From Hyphomicrobiales bacterium (GTDB lineage: Bacteria; Pseudomonadota; Alphaproteobacteria; Rhizobiales; Aestuariivirgaceae), in assembly GCA_016710435.1 (NCBI GenBank), contig JADJVV010000001.1, positions 2,254,501 through 2,318,500 of the forward strand: DNA of 64,000 nucleotides, written 5' to 3'. The notes below the pieces were generated by a model. The model did not search any database, had not been told where the DNA came from, and worked only from the letters and a program-made list of their open reading frames with translations. Below are positions 50,457 through 59,462 of this stretch, one piece after another. The translations under genes were made by a program, and so were the position numbers. Position 1 is the stretch's first letter. Each line of letters opens with the position of its first letter.

Positions 50457-53081
50457 TCAATCCCCCAATGTTCTTGTTATGATCTCGAATACATCACGCG
50501 AGAGTGCGTCGCTCGCAAGAATGCGGCGCATGTGCCCGCTTGCTGCCGTCTGCCGGGGCGCATCGAATTGCCGCCAACTGCGGAACCCCGTGGCCATGCG
50601 CGCAGCGACCTGCGGGTTGATGGCGTTGAGGCGGATGATGGCATCCGCAACCAATCCATACCCCGCGCCGTCGGCCGCATGGAAGCCTGCGAGGTTGCCG
50701 CTGAACGCGCCAATGAGCGCATAGACGCGGTTTGGCGTGGTCCAGGTGAACAGCGGATGCGCCGTCAGGCTCTTCACCCGTTCGGCGGCACCCGGCAACG
50801 GCACCTGAGCAGACAGCATCAGCCACTTGTCGACAAGCAGCGGGTCGGATTGATGACGCGAGAGGAACTGCGCCAGCAGCGCATCTGCATCAGCCGTTGC
50901 AAGCACTGCCGCGAGCGCGCCCATCTCTGCTGTCATGTGACGTGGCTCAGCGAGTTCGGCGCGGGCGAGTGAAACAGCCCTGTTGGGATCGGCGACCGCA
51001 ATGAGCGAGAGACTGGCATAGCGGAGTGCGCGCCGTCCCGTGCTTTGCGAGTCCGGAATGTAGTCACCCGTGTCCGCCGTGCGCGCAAATACGGCGTCCA
51101 GTTCGGACAAGAGGCCAGCCGCAACGGAGGCCCGCACGGACTGGCGCGCGGCCCTGATAAGGTCGGCGTTGATGTCCTTGCCGATGGTCGCGGCAATCTC
51201 GGCTTCCGGCGGAAACTCCAGCATAAGAGCCTTGAAGGCGTCATCGGCGTCCGCATCGGTCAATGTGCGCGAAAGGGCGGCCGCGAAGGCGCGGGTATCC
51301 GGCGCCGCGGCGTTGTGTTGCAAGGCGTGATAGCCCTCGACCAGCAGATCGCGGGAGAGCACTTGCGCCGCCTCCCAGCGGTTGAAGCTGTCGCTGTCGT
51401 GGCCCATGAGGAAGAGGCGGTCCGCCTCGCTCGCATCGGTCGTCAGCACCACAGGTGCCGAGAAGCCACGGTTGAGCGAAAGCACTGGCCGCTCGCGCAA
51501 CCCCGTGAAGCGGAAGGTTTGCTGCAATGTCGAGAGTTCGATGACCGGCTGGTTCAACGCGCCAACACCGTCGAGGTGAAGGGGAAGGTCGCGCCCGTCC
51601 GGCCCGACAAGCCCAATGCCCAGCGGCATATGCAGCGGCAGCTTCTCCTCCTGCCCTGGCGTCGCGGGCGTGGCCTGCGCCACAGTGACGTCAAGCGCCC
51701 GCGCCTTTGCATCGTAGTGCGTGCTCACGCTCACCAGCGGCGTTCCGGCCTGTTCGTACCAGCGGAAGAAATGGCTGAGATCGCGGCCTGACGCATCGGC
51801 CATGCAGCGGACGAACTGCTCCACCGTGGCGGCTTCGCCATCATGCCGCTGGAAGAAGAGATCCATGGCCTTTCGGAAGGCAGGCTTGCCGATCAGCGTC
51901 TGCATCATGCGGCACAGTTCGGCACCCTTCTCATAGACCGTGGGCGTATAGAAATTGTTGATCTCGATGTAGCTCGAAGGCCGGACGGCATGGGCCAGCG
52001 GCCCCTGGTCTTCGGGGAACTGACGTGCCCGTAAAGTGCGCACATCCTCGATCCGCTTTACGGCGCGCGAGCGCACGTCCGACGTGAACTCCTGGTCGCG
52101 GAAAACGGTGAGGCCTTCCTTCAGGCACAGCTGGAACCAGTCGCGGCAGGTGATGCGATTGCCGGTCCAGTTATGGAAATATTCATGCGCGATGATGCGC
52201 TCGATGTTGACATGGTCTGCATCCGTCGCGGTCTCGGGCCGCGCCAGGATGTATTTGTCGTTGAAGATGTTGAGGCCCTTGTTCTCCATGGCGCCCATGT
52301 TGAAATCGGACACGGCCACGATGTTGAACACGTCGAGGTCATATTCCCTGCCAAATGCAGTTTCGTCCCATCGCATCGAGGTCTTGAGCGACTCCATGGC
52401 CCATGCGCAACGATCCTCCTTTCCCTGTTCCACATAGATGCCAAGAGAAACTGGCCGGCCCGACATTGTCGTGAACACATCATGCACACTGGCAAGGTCG
52501 CCCGCCACCAGCGCAAAGAGATAGGACGGCTTGGGATGCGGATCATGCCACTCCGCGAAATGACGTTCTGTTCCGGCGATGTCGCCCCGCTTGCCCGGAT
52601 TGCCGTTGCACAGAAGCACGGGGAGGGACCGGGGCGCTTCGATCCGGACGTCGTAGGTTGCCATCACATCGGGGCGGTCGTGGAAGAAGGCAAAGCGCCG
52701 AAAGCCCTCGGCTTCCATCTGCGTGCAATAGGCTCCGGTCGATAAGTAAAGACCTGATAGCGCCGTGTTGGCCTGTGGATTGCAAACTTGTTCGATGCCA
52801 AGCTTGAACGGTCCCGTCGGCACAGCGGCAAGCGTGAGAAGATCACCGGCATATGTGTAGCCGGAATCAGCCAGTGGCGCACCGTCGATGGTGATGGAAA
52901 CGAGTTGCAGTCCTTCGCCATGCAGCACCATCGGCCCCTGCGCGCGGGGCTCCACACGCATTTCTGACCGGACACGCGTTGATGTGGGATGCAGTTCGAT
53001 GCTCAGGCTCACATGGCGGATTGCCTGCGATGGCGGCGCATAATCGGCGAGGTGAATGGCGGGTGGCGGGTCAGCGCTCAT
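50457..53081 (-). CDS. pepN: Aminopeptidase N
   Basis: An 874-residue M1 metallopeptidase that removes N-terminal residues from peptides in the cytoplasm. The exopeptidase motif GAMENKGLN is at about residue 263, and the zinc site HEYFHNWTGNR (H-E-x2-H) at about 298, with the third ligand Glu in CLKEGLTVFRDQEF. The start is ATG 53081, with GGAG six bases ahead; the open frame extends 16 codons further. The C-terminal domain (DUF3458-type, FNRWEAAQVLSRDLL) is complete. It lies 50 bp downstream of the 8-oxoguanine deaminase gene on the same strand. Confidence 0.95.
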   Translation of the reverse strand: MSADPPPAIHLADYAPPSQAIRHVSLSIELHPTSTRVRSEMRVEPRAQGPMVLHGEGLQLVSITIDGAPLADSGYTYAGDLLTLAAVPTGPFKLGIEQVCNPQANTALSGLYLSTGAYCTQMEAEGFRRFAFFHDRPDVMATYDVRIEAPRSLPVLLCNGNPGKRGDIAGTERHFAEWHDPHPKPSYLFALVAGDLASVHDVFTTMSGRPVSLGIYVEQGKEDRCAWAMESLKTSMRWDETAFGREYDLDVFNIVAVSDFNMGAMENKGLNIFNDKYILARPETATDADHVNIERIIAHEYFHNWTGNRITCRDWFQLCLKEGLTVFRDQEFTSDVRSRAVKRIEDVRTLRARQFPEDQGPLAHAVRPSSYIEINNFYTPTVYEKGAELCRMMQTLIGKPAFRKAMDLFFQRHDGEAATVEQFVRCMADASGRDLSHFFRWYEQAGTPLVSVSTHYDAKARALDVTVAQATPATPGQEEKLPLHMPLGIGLVGPDGRDLPLHLDGVGALNQPVIELSTLQQTFRFTGLRERPVLSLNRGFSAPVVLTTDASEADRLFLMGHDSDSFNRWEAAQVLSRDLLVEGYHALQHNAAAPDTRAFAAALSRTLTDADADDAFKALMLEFPPEAEIAATIGKDINADLIRAARQSVRASVAAGLLSELDAVFARTADTGDYIPDSQSTGRRALRYASLSLIAVADPNRAVSLARAELAEPRHMTAEMGALAAVLATADADALLAQFLSRHQSDPLLVDKWLMLSAQVPLPGAAERVKSLTAHPLFTWTTPNRVYALIGAFSGNLAGFHAADGAGYGLVADAIIRLNAINPQVAARMATGFRSWRQFDAPRQTAASGHMRRILASDALSRDVFEIITRTLGD

Positions 53082-53131
53082 GTGTAATCTCCGTGCAACG
53101 GGGATAGCCAAAGCCCGTGCGATTGCCAAAT

Positions 53132-54484
53132 CTAGCCGTTGACCAGCGTACGCGCCAACTGGTTATGGCGCATCACCACGCCCGCCACGTCGGCGGTTTG
53201 CAAAACACCTTCGCGCACAACGATCTTGCCGTTGATGAGACTGAGCGCCGCGCGCACGGGTGATGCGAACAGGAGGGCCGCGACAGGATCATGCTGGGCT
53301 CCCGCATGCTCGATGCCGCGCATGTCGAATGCGACGATGTCGGCCGCCATGCCGGGCGCGAGATGTCCGATGTCCGTCCGGTTCAGTACAGCCGCGCCAC
53401 CCCGTGTCGCCATCTCCAACGATTGCCGTGCCGTCAATGCGTCCGGGCCAAACCCCACCCGTTGCAACAGCAACGCCTGACGCGCTTCGCCGAGCATGTG
53501 GGCGCCGTCATTTGAAGCGGACCCGTCAACGCCGAGGCCCACATTGATGCCCGCCCGGCGCATCTTGCTGATGGGCGCGATGCCGGACGCAAGACGCATG
53601 TTGGAGCAGGGGCAATGCGCCACGCCAGTGCCGCTGCGGGCGAAGCGATCGATGCCATCATCATCGAGCTTGACGCAATGGGCGTGCCATGTGTCGGGCC
53701 CGGTCCAGCCCAGATCTTCGGCATACTGCGCCGGCGTGCAGCCGAACTTCTCGAGGCTGTAGGCCACATCGTCGTCGTTCTCCGCGAGATGCGTGTGAAG
53801 TGAAACGCCAAGCGACCGCGCTAGGGCCGCGGTGTCACGCATGAGTCCGGTCGAGACCGAGAATGGTGAGCAGGGGGCCAGCACCACGCGGCACATGCTG
53901 CATTCAGATGGATCGTGATACGTCTCGCCAAGGCGCTGCATGTCGCGCAGGATGAAGCTTTCGTCTTCCACCACGCTGTCGGGCGGTAGTCCACCTTTAC
54001 TCTCGCCCACGCTCATGGCGCCCCGCGCAGCATGAAATCGCATGCCAATCTGTTGCGCCGCGGCAATGGAGTCATCCAGCCTGCATCCGTTGGGGTAAAT
54101 ATAGAGATGATCGCTCGAGGTCGTGCAGCCGGAGAGCATGAGCTCCGCCATGGCGGTCTGCGTGGAAACGCGGATCATCTCCGGCGTGAGCCGGGCCCAG
54201 ATGGGATAGAGCGCCTTCAGCCAGTTGAACAGGTCGGCATCCTGGGCGGCGGGCACGGTACGCGTGAGCGATTGATACATGTGATGGTGGGTGTTGATCA
54301 TGCCCGGCATCACCACGTGGCCGCTGCAGTCAATCACCTCCTGCGCGGGCGGCAGTCGTCCATGCGACGCGTGGATGGAGACGACGCGATTGCCCTTCAC
54401 CAGCACGGAACCGCCTGCGAGTTCCCGGCGCGCGTCATCCATCGTCACCAGCACGGCCGCGTTCTTCAACAGCGTTGTTGTCAT
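53132..54484 (-). CDS. 8-oxoguanine deaminase (amidohydrolase superfamily)
   Basis: A 450-residue metal-dependent deaminase. Metal ligands are visible as HHH at residues 66-68 (INTHHHMYQSLTRTVPAAQD), a His in LHTHLAEND, a His in DTWHAHCVKLDD, and the Asp in GLGVDGSASND. The motif CTTSSDHLYIYPNG with the sequence above is characteristic of the 8-oxoguanine deaminase subgroup (COG0402). The same subgroup includes related atrazine- and guanine-type deaminases, so the substrate is probable rather than certain. It is followed by pepN and preceded by DUF1028, RidA and flavin reductase genes on the same strand. Confidence 0.85.
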   Translation of the reverse strand: MTTTLLKNAAVLVTMDDARRELAGGSVLVKGNRVVSIHASHGRLPPAQEVIDCSGHVVMPGMINTHHHMYQSLTRTVPAAQDADLFNWLKALYPIWARLTPEMIRVSTQTAMAELMLSGCTTSSDHLYIYPNGCRLDDSIAAAQQIGMRFHAARGAMSVGESKGGLPPDSVVEDESFILRDMQRLGETYHDPSECSMCRVVLAPCSPFSVSTGLMRDTAALARSLGVSLHTHLAENDDDVAYSLEKFGCTPAQYAEDLGWTGPDTWHAHCVKLDDDGIDRFARSGTGVAHCPCSNMRLASGIAPISKMRRAGINVGLGVDGSASNDGAHMLGEARQALLLQRVGFGPDALTARQSLEMATRGGAAVLNRTDIGHLAPGMAADIVAFDMRGIEHAGAQHDPVAALLFASPVRAALSLINGKIVVREGVLQTADVAGVVMRHNQLARTLVNG

Positions 54485-54493
54485 CTCATGGCC

Positions 54494-55171
54494 TCACGGA
54501 TCGCCCGGCACGCCATAGCGAGGGGCCTGCGTGGGATCGATCGCCCTCTGCAAATAGGCACCCATCTGCGGCTTGTAGGCGATCCACAGCTTCCGCAATG
54601 TCGCGACGGGATCATGGTCATCCCAATCGACGCGGAGCGACACGAGAGGAAATGGCGCGGTGTGATGGACAAGCAGCGCCGCCGAGTGCACGGGACCTTC
54701 TTCACCACCAGACGCGAGACCAGCCTCCAGTGCGCGCAACAGGCGCTCTGCCAGATGTTCACCAACACTTGCGGCAAACGCGGCCGTCATCACCTGAGGC
54801 AGGGTGGAAGATTTGAGAAGATTGCCGGCTGCCACGCAATCTTGCTGTTCTGAAACACCATGCGTGCCAAGGATCTCTTTACCCGAAAAACTGGCGCTGG
54901 TGCCATGCCGGTCCACCGCCGTCAGCTGGCGGTATTCCCGGTGCGGCCTATCTTGAATAAGCGAACGAATTGCGTCGCTTGCGCTCAACCCTTCAGCCAT
55001 CTTGTCAAGCAACAACGGTCCCAGGTTGGGGTCGGTGACGTTCTGCGTGGCGACCGCGCCAACGCCTGCCCGCGCATGCGGACAGCGCGCGCCCACGGCA
55101 ATTGATGAGGTGGTGATGGCAACACCGAATGCACCCGTCTTGGCGCAGCGCCCCGCGATGGAAAATGTCAT
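54494..55171 (-). CDS. DUF1028 (Ntn-hydrolase-like) protein
   Basis: A 225-residue DUF1028 protein beginning MTFSIAGRCAKTGAFGVAIT followed by SSIAVGARCPHARAGVGAVA and ATQNVTDPNLG. That N-terminus resembles N-terminal nucleophile hydrolases. Members are often found in amino acid or purine degradation clusters, but no reaction has been assigned. It lies 4 bp after RidA and 9 bp before the deaminase on the same strand. A role in the same pathway is inference. Confidence 0.78.
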   Translation of the reverse strand: MTFSIAGRCAKTGAFGVAITTSSIAVGARCPHARAGVGAVATQNVTDPNLGPLLLDKMAEGLSASDAIRSLIQDRPHREYRQLTAVDRHGTSASFSGKEILGTHGVSEQQDCVAAGNLLKSSTLPQVMTAAFAASVGEHLAERLLRALEAGLASGGEEGPVHSAALLVHHTAPFPLVSLRVDWDDHDPVATLRKLWIAYKPQMGAYLQRAIDPTQAPRYGVPGDP

Positions 55172-55175
55172 GGCA

Positions 55176-55592
55176 TCAATCCGGAATAACGGCCGTGGCT
55201 TCGATCTCGACGAGCCACTCCGGGCGCGCCAGCGCGCTGATGACGAGTCCCGTGGAACAGGGGAATACGCCCTTCAGCCAGTTGCCCATCTCGCGATACA
55301 CATCCTGCCGGTAGCGAATGTCGGTGAGATAGATGACAACCCGGCACACGTGATCAATGCTGCCGCCCGCTTCTTCCATCAGCATCTTGATGTTGGCCAT
55401 GGCCTTGCGCGTCTGCAACGTGGCATCGCCGACGTGCAGTGACTCGCGCGTGTCGAGGTCCTGGGAAATCTGTCCGCGCACGAACACCATGGTACCCCGC
55501 GCCACAACAGCTTGGCAGAGGTCGTTGTCGAGTTTCTGTTCGGGGTAGGTGTCCTTGGTGTTGAAGGGACGGATGCGGGTGTGGGCTGTCAT
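55176..55592 (-). CDS. RidA-family enamine/imine deaminase
   Basis: A 138-residue RidA/YjgF/RutC family protein. It shows FVRGQISQDLDTRESLHVGD and ATLQTRKAMANIKMLMEEAG, with IDHVCRVVIYLTDIRYRQDV. Near the end, ALARPEWLVEIEATAVIP carries the conserved Glu region, although the catalytic Arg of classical RidA (in VARLP) is replaced by LARPEWL. It may therefore handle a different substrate. It lies between the DUF1028 gene and, 113 bp upstream, the flavin reductase gene. Confidence 0.85.
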   Translation of the reverse strand: MTAHTRIRPFNTKDTYPEQKLDNDLCQAVVARGTMVFVRGQISQDLDTRESLHVGDATLQTRKAMANIKMLMEEAGGSIDHVCRVVIYLTDIRYRQDVYREMGNWLKGVFPCSTGLVISALARPEWLVEIEATAVIPD

Positions 55593-55705
55593 GCTGTTGC
55601 TCGGCGGTCATCGGTTGTGGAAAGGTCGGCGCGGCTCAGCGCTCGTTCAGGTGAAACCATATATTGCCCACAAGCGGGAAGGAAAGGCCAGCACCGGGAG
55701 ATGGT

Positions 55706-56251
55706 TCAGTCCTCCGCGACATCTTCCCCGGAGAGCGGCATCAGGCGCCCATAACTGCGGCTGGAATAGATCAGCGGCGGCTCGCTGCCGCGTTCCGCCA
55801 CGATGACCCGGCCAATGAAGATGCGGTGGGTGCCTGCATCGTGAATGGTTTCCGTCTCGCATTCGAAGTGCGCGGCAGCACCTGGCAAAACCGGCATGCC
55901 GGCGGCGCCGAATTCCCAGCCGTGCCGGCCGAAATCATAGGCCTCCCCGCGAATGGGCCGTCCTGAAAAGATGCGGGCCACTTCGGATTGCGATTGCGCC
56001 AGGATATTCACCGCAAACCGGCCATTCTGCGTGATGGCGGCCACGCAAGGATTGCGGCGGTTCACGCAGACAAGCAGCAAAGGGGGCTCGGCGGAAACCG
56101 AGGCCAGCGCGCTCACGGTGAGGCCGAACCGTCCCGCAACGCCAGCCGTGGTGACGACGGTGACGCCGGTGGCCGCTGCTCCCATGGCTTGCACGAAATC
56201 TTCCGATTTCACGGCCTGGCCCATGGGCCCCGTCGGGTTCACTACGTTCAT
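55706..56251 (-). CDS. Flavin reductase-like FMN-binding protein
   Basis: A 181-residue flavin reductase of the RutF/HpaC/DIM6-NTAB type. It supplies reduced flavin to a monooxygenase. Motifs include MGAAATGVTVVTTAGVAGRF followed by GLTVSALASVSAEPPLLLVC (FMN binding) and FAVNILAQSQSEVARIFSGR. The start is ATG 56251, with AGAGGA ahead; the frame upstream is junk. A matching monooxygenase is not in this window. The RidA gene next door makes the pair resemble RutC and RutF of pyrimidine degradation, but RutA is missing. Confidence 0.88.
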   Translation of the reverse strand: MNVVNPTGPMGQAVKSEDFVQAMGAAATGVTVVTTAGVAGRFGLTVSALASVSAEPPLLLVCVNRRNPCVAAITQNGRFAVNILAQSQSEVARIFSGRPIRGEAYDFGRHGWEFGAAGMPVLPGAAAHFECETETIHDAGTHRIFIGRVIVAERGSEPPLIYSSRSYGRLMPLSGEDVAED

Positions 56252-56451
56252 GGTTCCTCTTTCACCACGCGGATACGGAACCGAATGTCGCACAGATTTC
56301 AGGAACAGGCCAGTTGCCGGGAGATGATGTGACGCGGCCCCTCCGGCGCATCGGCCCATTGCGGATGGCGGCGAGCCAAGTATTGTAAGGGCTACAGCGC
56401 GCAGCGCAGCACATGCTTATGTGCCGGCTTTCAATTTCCAGGAGTTCACCC

Positions 56452-57699
56452 ATGAAGCCCAACACCACCATCATCGGGGCGGGCATCGTGGGCATGTCCA
56501 CTGCCGCCTTCCTGCAAAAGGCTGGCCATGATGTCACGGTCATCGACCGCGTGGGACCCGGCGAGGGCTGTTCCTTCGGAAACGCCGGCGGTGTCGCTTT
56601 CGCCGAGATCATGCCGACGGTGCACCCCCGTATCTTCCGCAAGCTTCCGGGCTGGCTGATGGATCCGCTGGGGCCCCTCACCATCCGCTGGAGCTATCTC
56701 CCCAAGGCTTTGCCGTGGTTCCTGGCGGCAGCGCGCAACGCCACTCCGGCCAGGGTGGAGTCCATCGTGCAGAGCCGTGCCGCGCTCGGCCTCCGCACCA
56801 TTGCCGATTTCGAAACACTGCTGACGGACGCCGGGCGCAAGGATCTGCTGGTCTATCGCGAGACACTGCGCCTCTTTGACGACGAATCCCACTTCCGCGC
56901 CGAAGAGGAAGAACGCGAAACCAAGAAGCGGCTGGGCTTCCCTTGTGACGTCTTCACTGGCGATGAAGTTCGCGAGATGGAGCCCGCCGTGGGCAAGAAT
57001 GTCATCCGCGGGGCCTCGCACGGCGGCTGGTATTTCGTGACGAACCCTGAAGGCGTGGTCAAGGCCATCGCCAAACGCGTCGTGGCCCATGGGGGAAAGC
57101 TGATCGCCGACGATGTGAAGGGCATCATCACGCAGGACGGTGCAGTGACCGCGCTCACGCTCGCAGGCGGCGGCCGTCATCCCGTGCAGAATCTCGTCGT
57201 CTGTGCTGGTGCCTATTCCCATCAACTGGCGCGTCAACTGGGCGAGCAGGTGCTGCTGGAAGCTGAGCGCGGCTATCACATTGTCTTGCCGGATCCCGGC
57301 ATTTCTATTTCGCGCTCCCTCACCTACGCGCGGACGCCCGGAGTTGCGACCCCCATGGAGATGGGCCTGCGCATTGCCGGCACGGACGAATTCGCCGGTC
57401 TTGAGGCCGAACCGAACTATGCGCGGGCTGATAATTTATATCGTCTTTTCAAGCGCGTATTGCCGAACCTTCGCGCACCGGATGAGCGCGCTACCCGCTG
57501 GATGGGCCGCCGCCCCGGCACCGCCGATTCATTGCCCGTGATTGGTCGCTCGAAGACCATGCGCAACGTCGTCTATGGCTTCGGCCATGGCCACATGGGC
57601 CTCACCTGGGGCCCCACAACCGGGCGGCTGATATCGGAGATCATGTCGGGCGTTTCACCCAACATGGACATGACGCCATTCCGCGTGGACCGGTTCTAG
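56452..57699 (+). CDS. FAD-dependent D-amino acid dehydrogenase-like oxidoreductase
   Basis: A 415-residue flavoprotein of the DAO/DadA family. NTTIIGAGIVGMSTAAFLQKAG (residues 4-25) is the FAD-binding fold, followed by GEGCSFGNAGGVAFAEIMPT. The end VVYGFGHGHMGLTWGPTTGR, which closes the FAD site, is typical. It would oxidise a D-amino acid or N-methylated amine and pass electrons to quinone. ATG 56452 follows AGGAG. It is divergent from the flavin reductase gene with a 200-bp gap, and its TAG shares CTAG with the convergent sugar kinase stop. The substrate is not known. Confidence 0.85.
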   Translation: MKPNTTIIGAGIVGMSTAAFLQKAGHDVTVIDRVGPGEGCSFGNAGGVAFAEIMPTVHPRIFRKLPGWLMDPLGPLTIRWSYLPKALPWFLAAARNATPARVESIVQSRAALGLRTIADFETLLTDAGRKDLLVYRETLRLFDDESHFRAEEEERETKKRLGFPCDVFTGDEVREMEPAVGKNVIRGASHGGWYFVTNPEGVVKAIAKRVVAHGGKLIADDVKGIITQDGAVTALTLAGGGRHPVQNLVVCAGAYSHQLARQLGEQVLLEAERGYHIVLPDPGISISRSLTYARTPGVATPMEMGLRIAGTDEFAGLEAEPNYARADNLYRLFKRVLPNLRAPDERATRWMGRRPGTADSLPVIGRSKTMRNVVYGFGHGHMGLTWGPTTGRLISEIMSGVSPNMDMTPFRVDRF

Positions 57700-58619
57700 A
57701 TTCTTGCTGCCGCCAAAACGGCGCTGGACAATGGAGCCAAAGCGCCACGGTGACTGATGACATCAGCGGCAACATCTGCGCCATGGCGGGCGGCGTCGAC
57801 AGCATCGCCGCGCTGGGCGTAGCGCGTCAGGAAGCCTGCCGCAAAACTGTCGCCTGCCGCGGATGTATCGACGATGGCGGGTGATGGCGATGCGGGAACA
57901 TGGACCATCTGCGCACCGTCGTAGACATCCGCGCCGCGTGCTCCGTTCTTGACGACGACGACACGCGCGCCGCAGGCCATGTAACGCTTCGCCACCGCAT
58001 CGGACGAGAAGTCACCGAACACCGCCTGTTCATCGTCGAGGCCGGGCAAGACCACGGACGAGACCCGCGCCGCTTCGAGAAAGAGGGACGCGGCGTCGGA
58101 CCGCCCGCGCCAAACCTTGGGGCGGTAGTTTGTATCGAACGAGACGAGCGCACCCCGCGCCCTGGCTTCACCCAGAATCCTGATCAATGTGATTGCCGCA
58201 TCAGGGGGCAGGATGCCGAGCGTGATGGCGGAAAAATGCAGCACGTCTGCCGAGGCGCAATGCCGTTCCACATGAGCTTGATCATCCGCCAGTCGCTTTG
58301 CCGCGGATGTGTCGCGCCAATAGGTGAAGCTGCGTTCGCCGTCCTTAACCGTGATCAGATACAGTCCCGGCGAAGCACCGGGGATGACACGGATGGGCGC
58401 GGTGTCGACCTCGGCAGCTTGCATGAAGGCGCGCATCTCGCCGGAAATCGCGTCATCACCCAGTGCCGTGAGATACGATACGCTCCACGCCCCAGGCAGC
58501 AGGTGCCGCGCGTACCACGCCGTGTTGAATGTATCCCCTGCAAATCCCTGCCGCAGCAACCCGTGTCCGGCATCCGACAATTCCACCATGCATTCGCCGA
58601 TGGCAAGGAAGCGGGGCAT
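57696..58619 (-). CDS. PfkB-family sugar kinase, probably 2-keto-3-deoxygluconate kinase
   Basis: A 307-residue carbohydrate kinase starting MPRFLAIGECMVELSDAGHG. It shows GFAGDTFNTAWYARHLLPGA (substrate loop) and the C-terminal IVDTSAAGDSFAAGFLTRYA with the catalytic Asp (AAGDS). The pattern is nearest to KDG kinase, which phosphorylates 2-dehydro-3-deoxygluconate in the Entner-Doudoroff branch. Start ATG 58619; the frame upstream lies in the previous gene. It is 4 bp from the preceding gene on the same strand, and its stop overlaps that of the DadA-like gene. Confidence 0.8.
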   Translation of the reverse strand: MPRFLAIGECMVELSDAGHGLLRQGFAGDTFNTAWYARHLLPGAWSVSYLTALGDDAISGEMRAFMQAAEVDTAPIRVIPGASPGLYLITVKDGERSFTYWRDTSAAKRLADDQAHVERHCASADVLHFSAITLGILPPDAAITLIRILGEARARGALVSFDTNYRPKVWRGRSDAASLFLEAARVSSVVLPGLDDEQAVFGDFSSDAVAKRYMACGARVVVVKNGARGADVYDGAQMVHVPASPSPAIVDTSAAGDSFAAGFLTRYAQRGDAVDAARHGADVAADVISHRGALAPLSSAVLAAARI

Positions 58620-58623
58620 GGGC

Positions 58624-59385
58624 TCAGTAGAGTTCCCGCACCGCTGCAAGTTCGTGTGCAAGCGCGGGGACGTCATTTGCCTTCACAGCTCTGTCCATGG
58701 CCGCGAGGCGCGGACTGATGAGCGCGGCAGAAATGGCAAAAAACTCGTTTTCGTCCAGGGTCTCGATCGGCTTGCCTTCTTCCGCCAGGAGCAGGGCGAG
58801 GCAGGCTGTTGCCATGACGGCCAAGTTGACGTCCGTGCCATTGAGATGCGCGAAACCCGCGCGTGCCGGACCGATGCGCGCGATGGCACGGGCCTCGGTC
58901 AGCGCCAGCAGGATCTGGGCCAGTCCGGTGATTTCATCGGGTGCAGGCGTGGCCTGTCCCGCCAGCGCACGCCGAGCCGCATCGATCCGGTGCTCCAGCA
59001 CGAGGAATGGTGGTTCGGCATACCGTTCGAGGATGTGCCGCGTCGCACGGAAGAAATAGGCCGTAAACAGCGAGGTCATGGCGAGGCGGTTTTCCCGCAC
59101 CGCCCGCGTCACTTCTTCCACCATGTGCGGAGCAAAAGGCGAGGGCAGGTTGCGCCATTGCGGCAGGAGCAGGCGGATGGAGGCATCAGCCCCGTATGAC
59201 AGCACCGTGTCCACCAGCCGGGCAAGCCTGCCTACCAGCCGCGACAACACCGTGGGTTGGCCCGAGTCGGCCTGCGACATGTCACGCACATAATATTGCG
59301 CCGTCCGCAGCCCGTCGCGCACGCCTGCGGCCATGCAGACGGCATGGTCGGTGAGTGTTTCGGCGGATCGTACGGCAGTGCTCAT
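58624..59385 (-). CDS. Conserved-looking protein of unknown function, upstream of the sugar kinase
   Basis: A 253-residue mostly helical protein, no signal peptide or TM segment. It begins MSTAVRSAETLTDHAVCMAA, and includes LSYGADASIRLLLPQWRNLP in the middle. I do not recognise a family. The start is ATG 59385, preceded by GAGAGACAAG. It ends 4 bp before the PfkB kinase start, so the two are likely cotranscribed. It is divergent, with 77 bp between start codons, from another unrecognised protein. Confidence 0.7.
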   Translation of the reverse strand: MSTAVRSAETLTDHAVCMAAGVRDGLRTAQYYVRDMSQADSGQPTVLSRLVGRLARLVDTVLSYGADASIRLLLPQWRNLPSPFAPHMVEEVTRAVRENRLAMTSLFTAYFFRATRHILERYAEPPFLVLEHRIDAARRALAGQATPAPDEITGLAQILLALTEARAIARIGPARAGFAHLNGTDVNLAVMATACLALLLAEEGKPIETLDENEFFAISAALISPRLAAMDRAVKANDVPALAHELAAVRELY

Positions 59386-59462
59386 GATCTTGTCTCTCTT
59401 GGGCAAATTCAACCTTGCGGGACGTGCTTCGTCAAGCCAACATGCCGCCACAGGATGAATGC

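Noticed and set aside
50443..50465. A T-arm-like GGGTTCAATCCCCC that might mark a tRNA end
   Set aside because: The five-base T stem does not pair fully, and no D arm, anticodon arm or acceptor stem can be built upstream.
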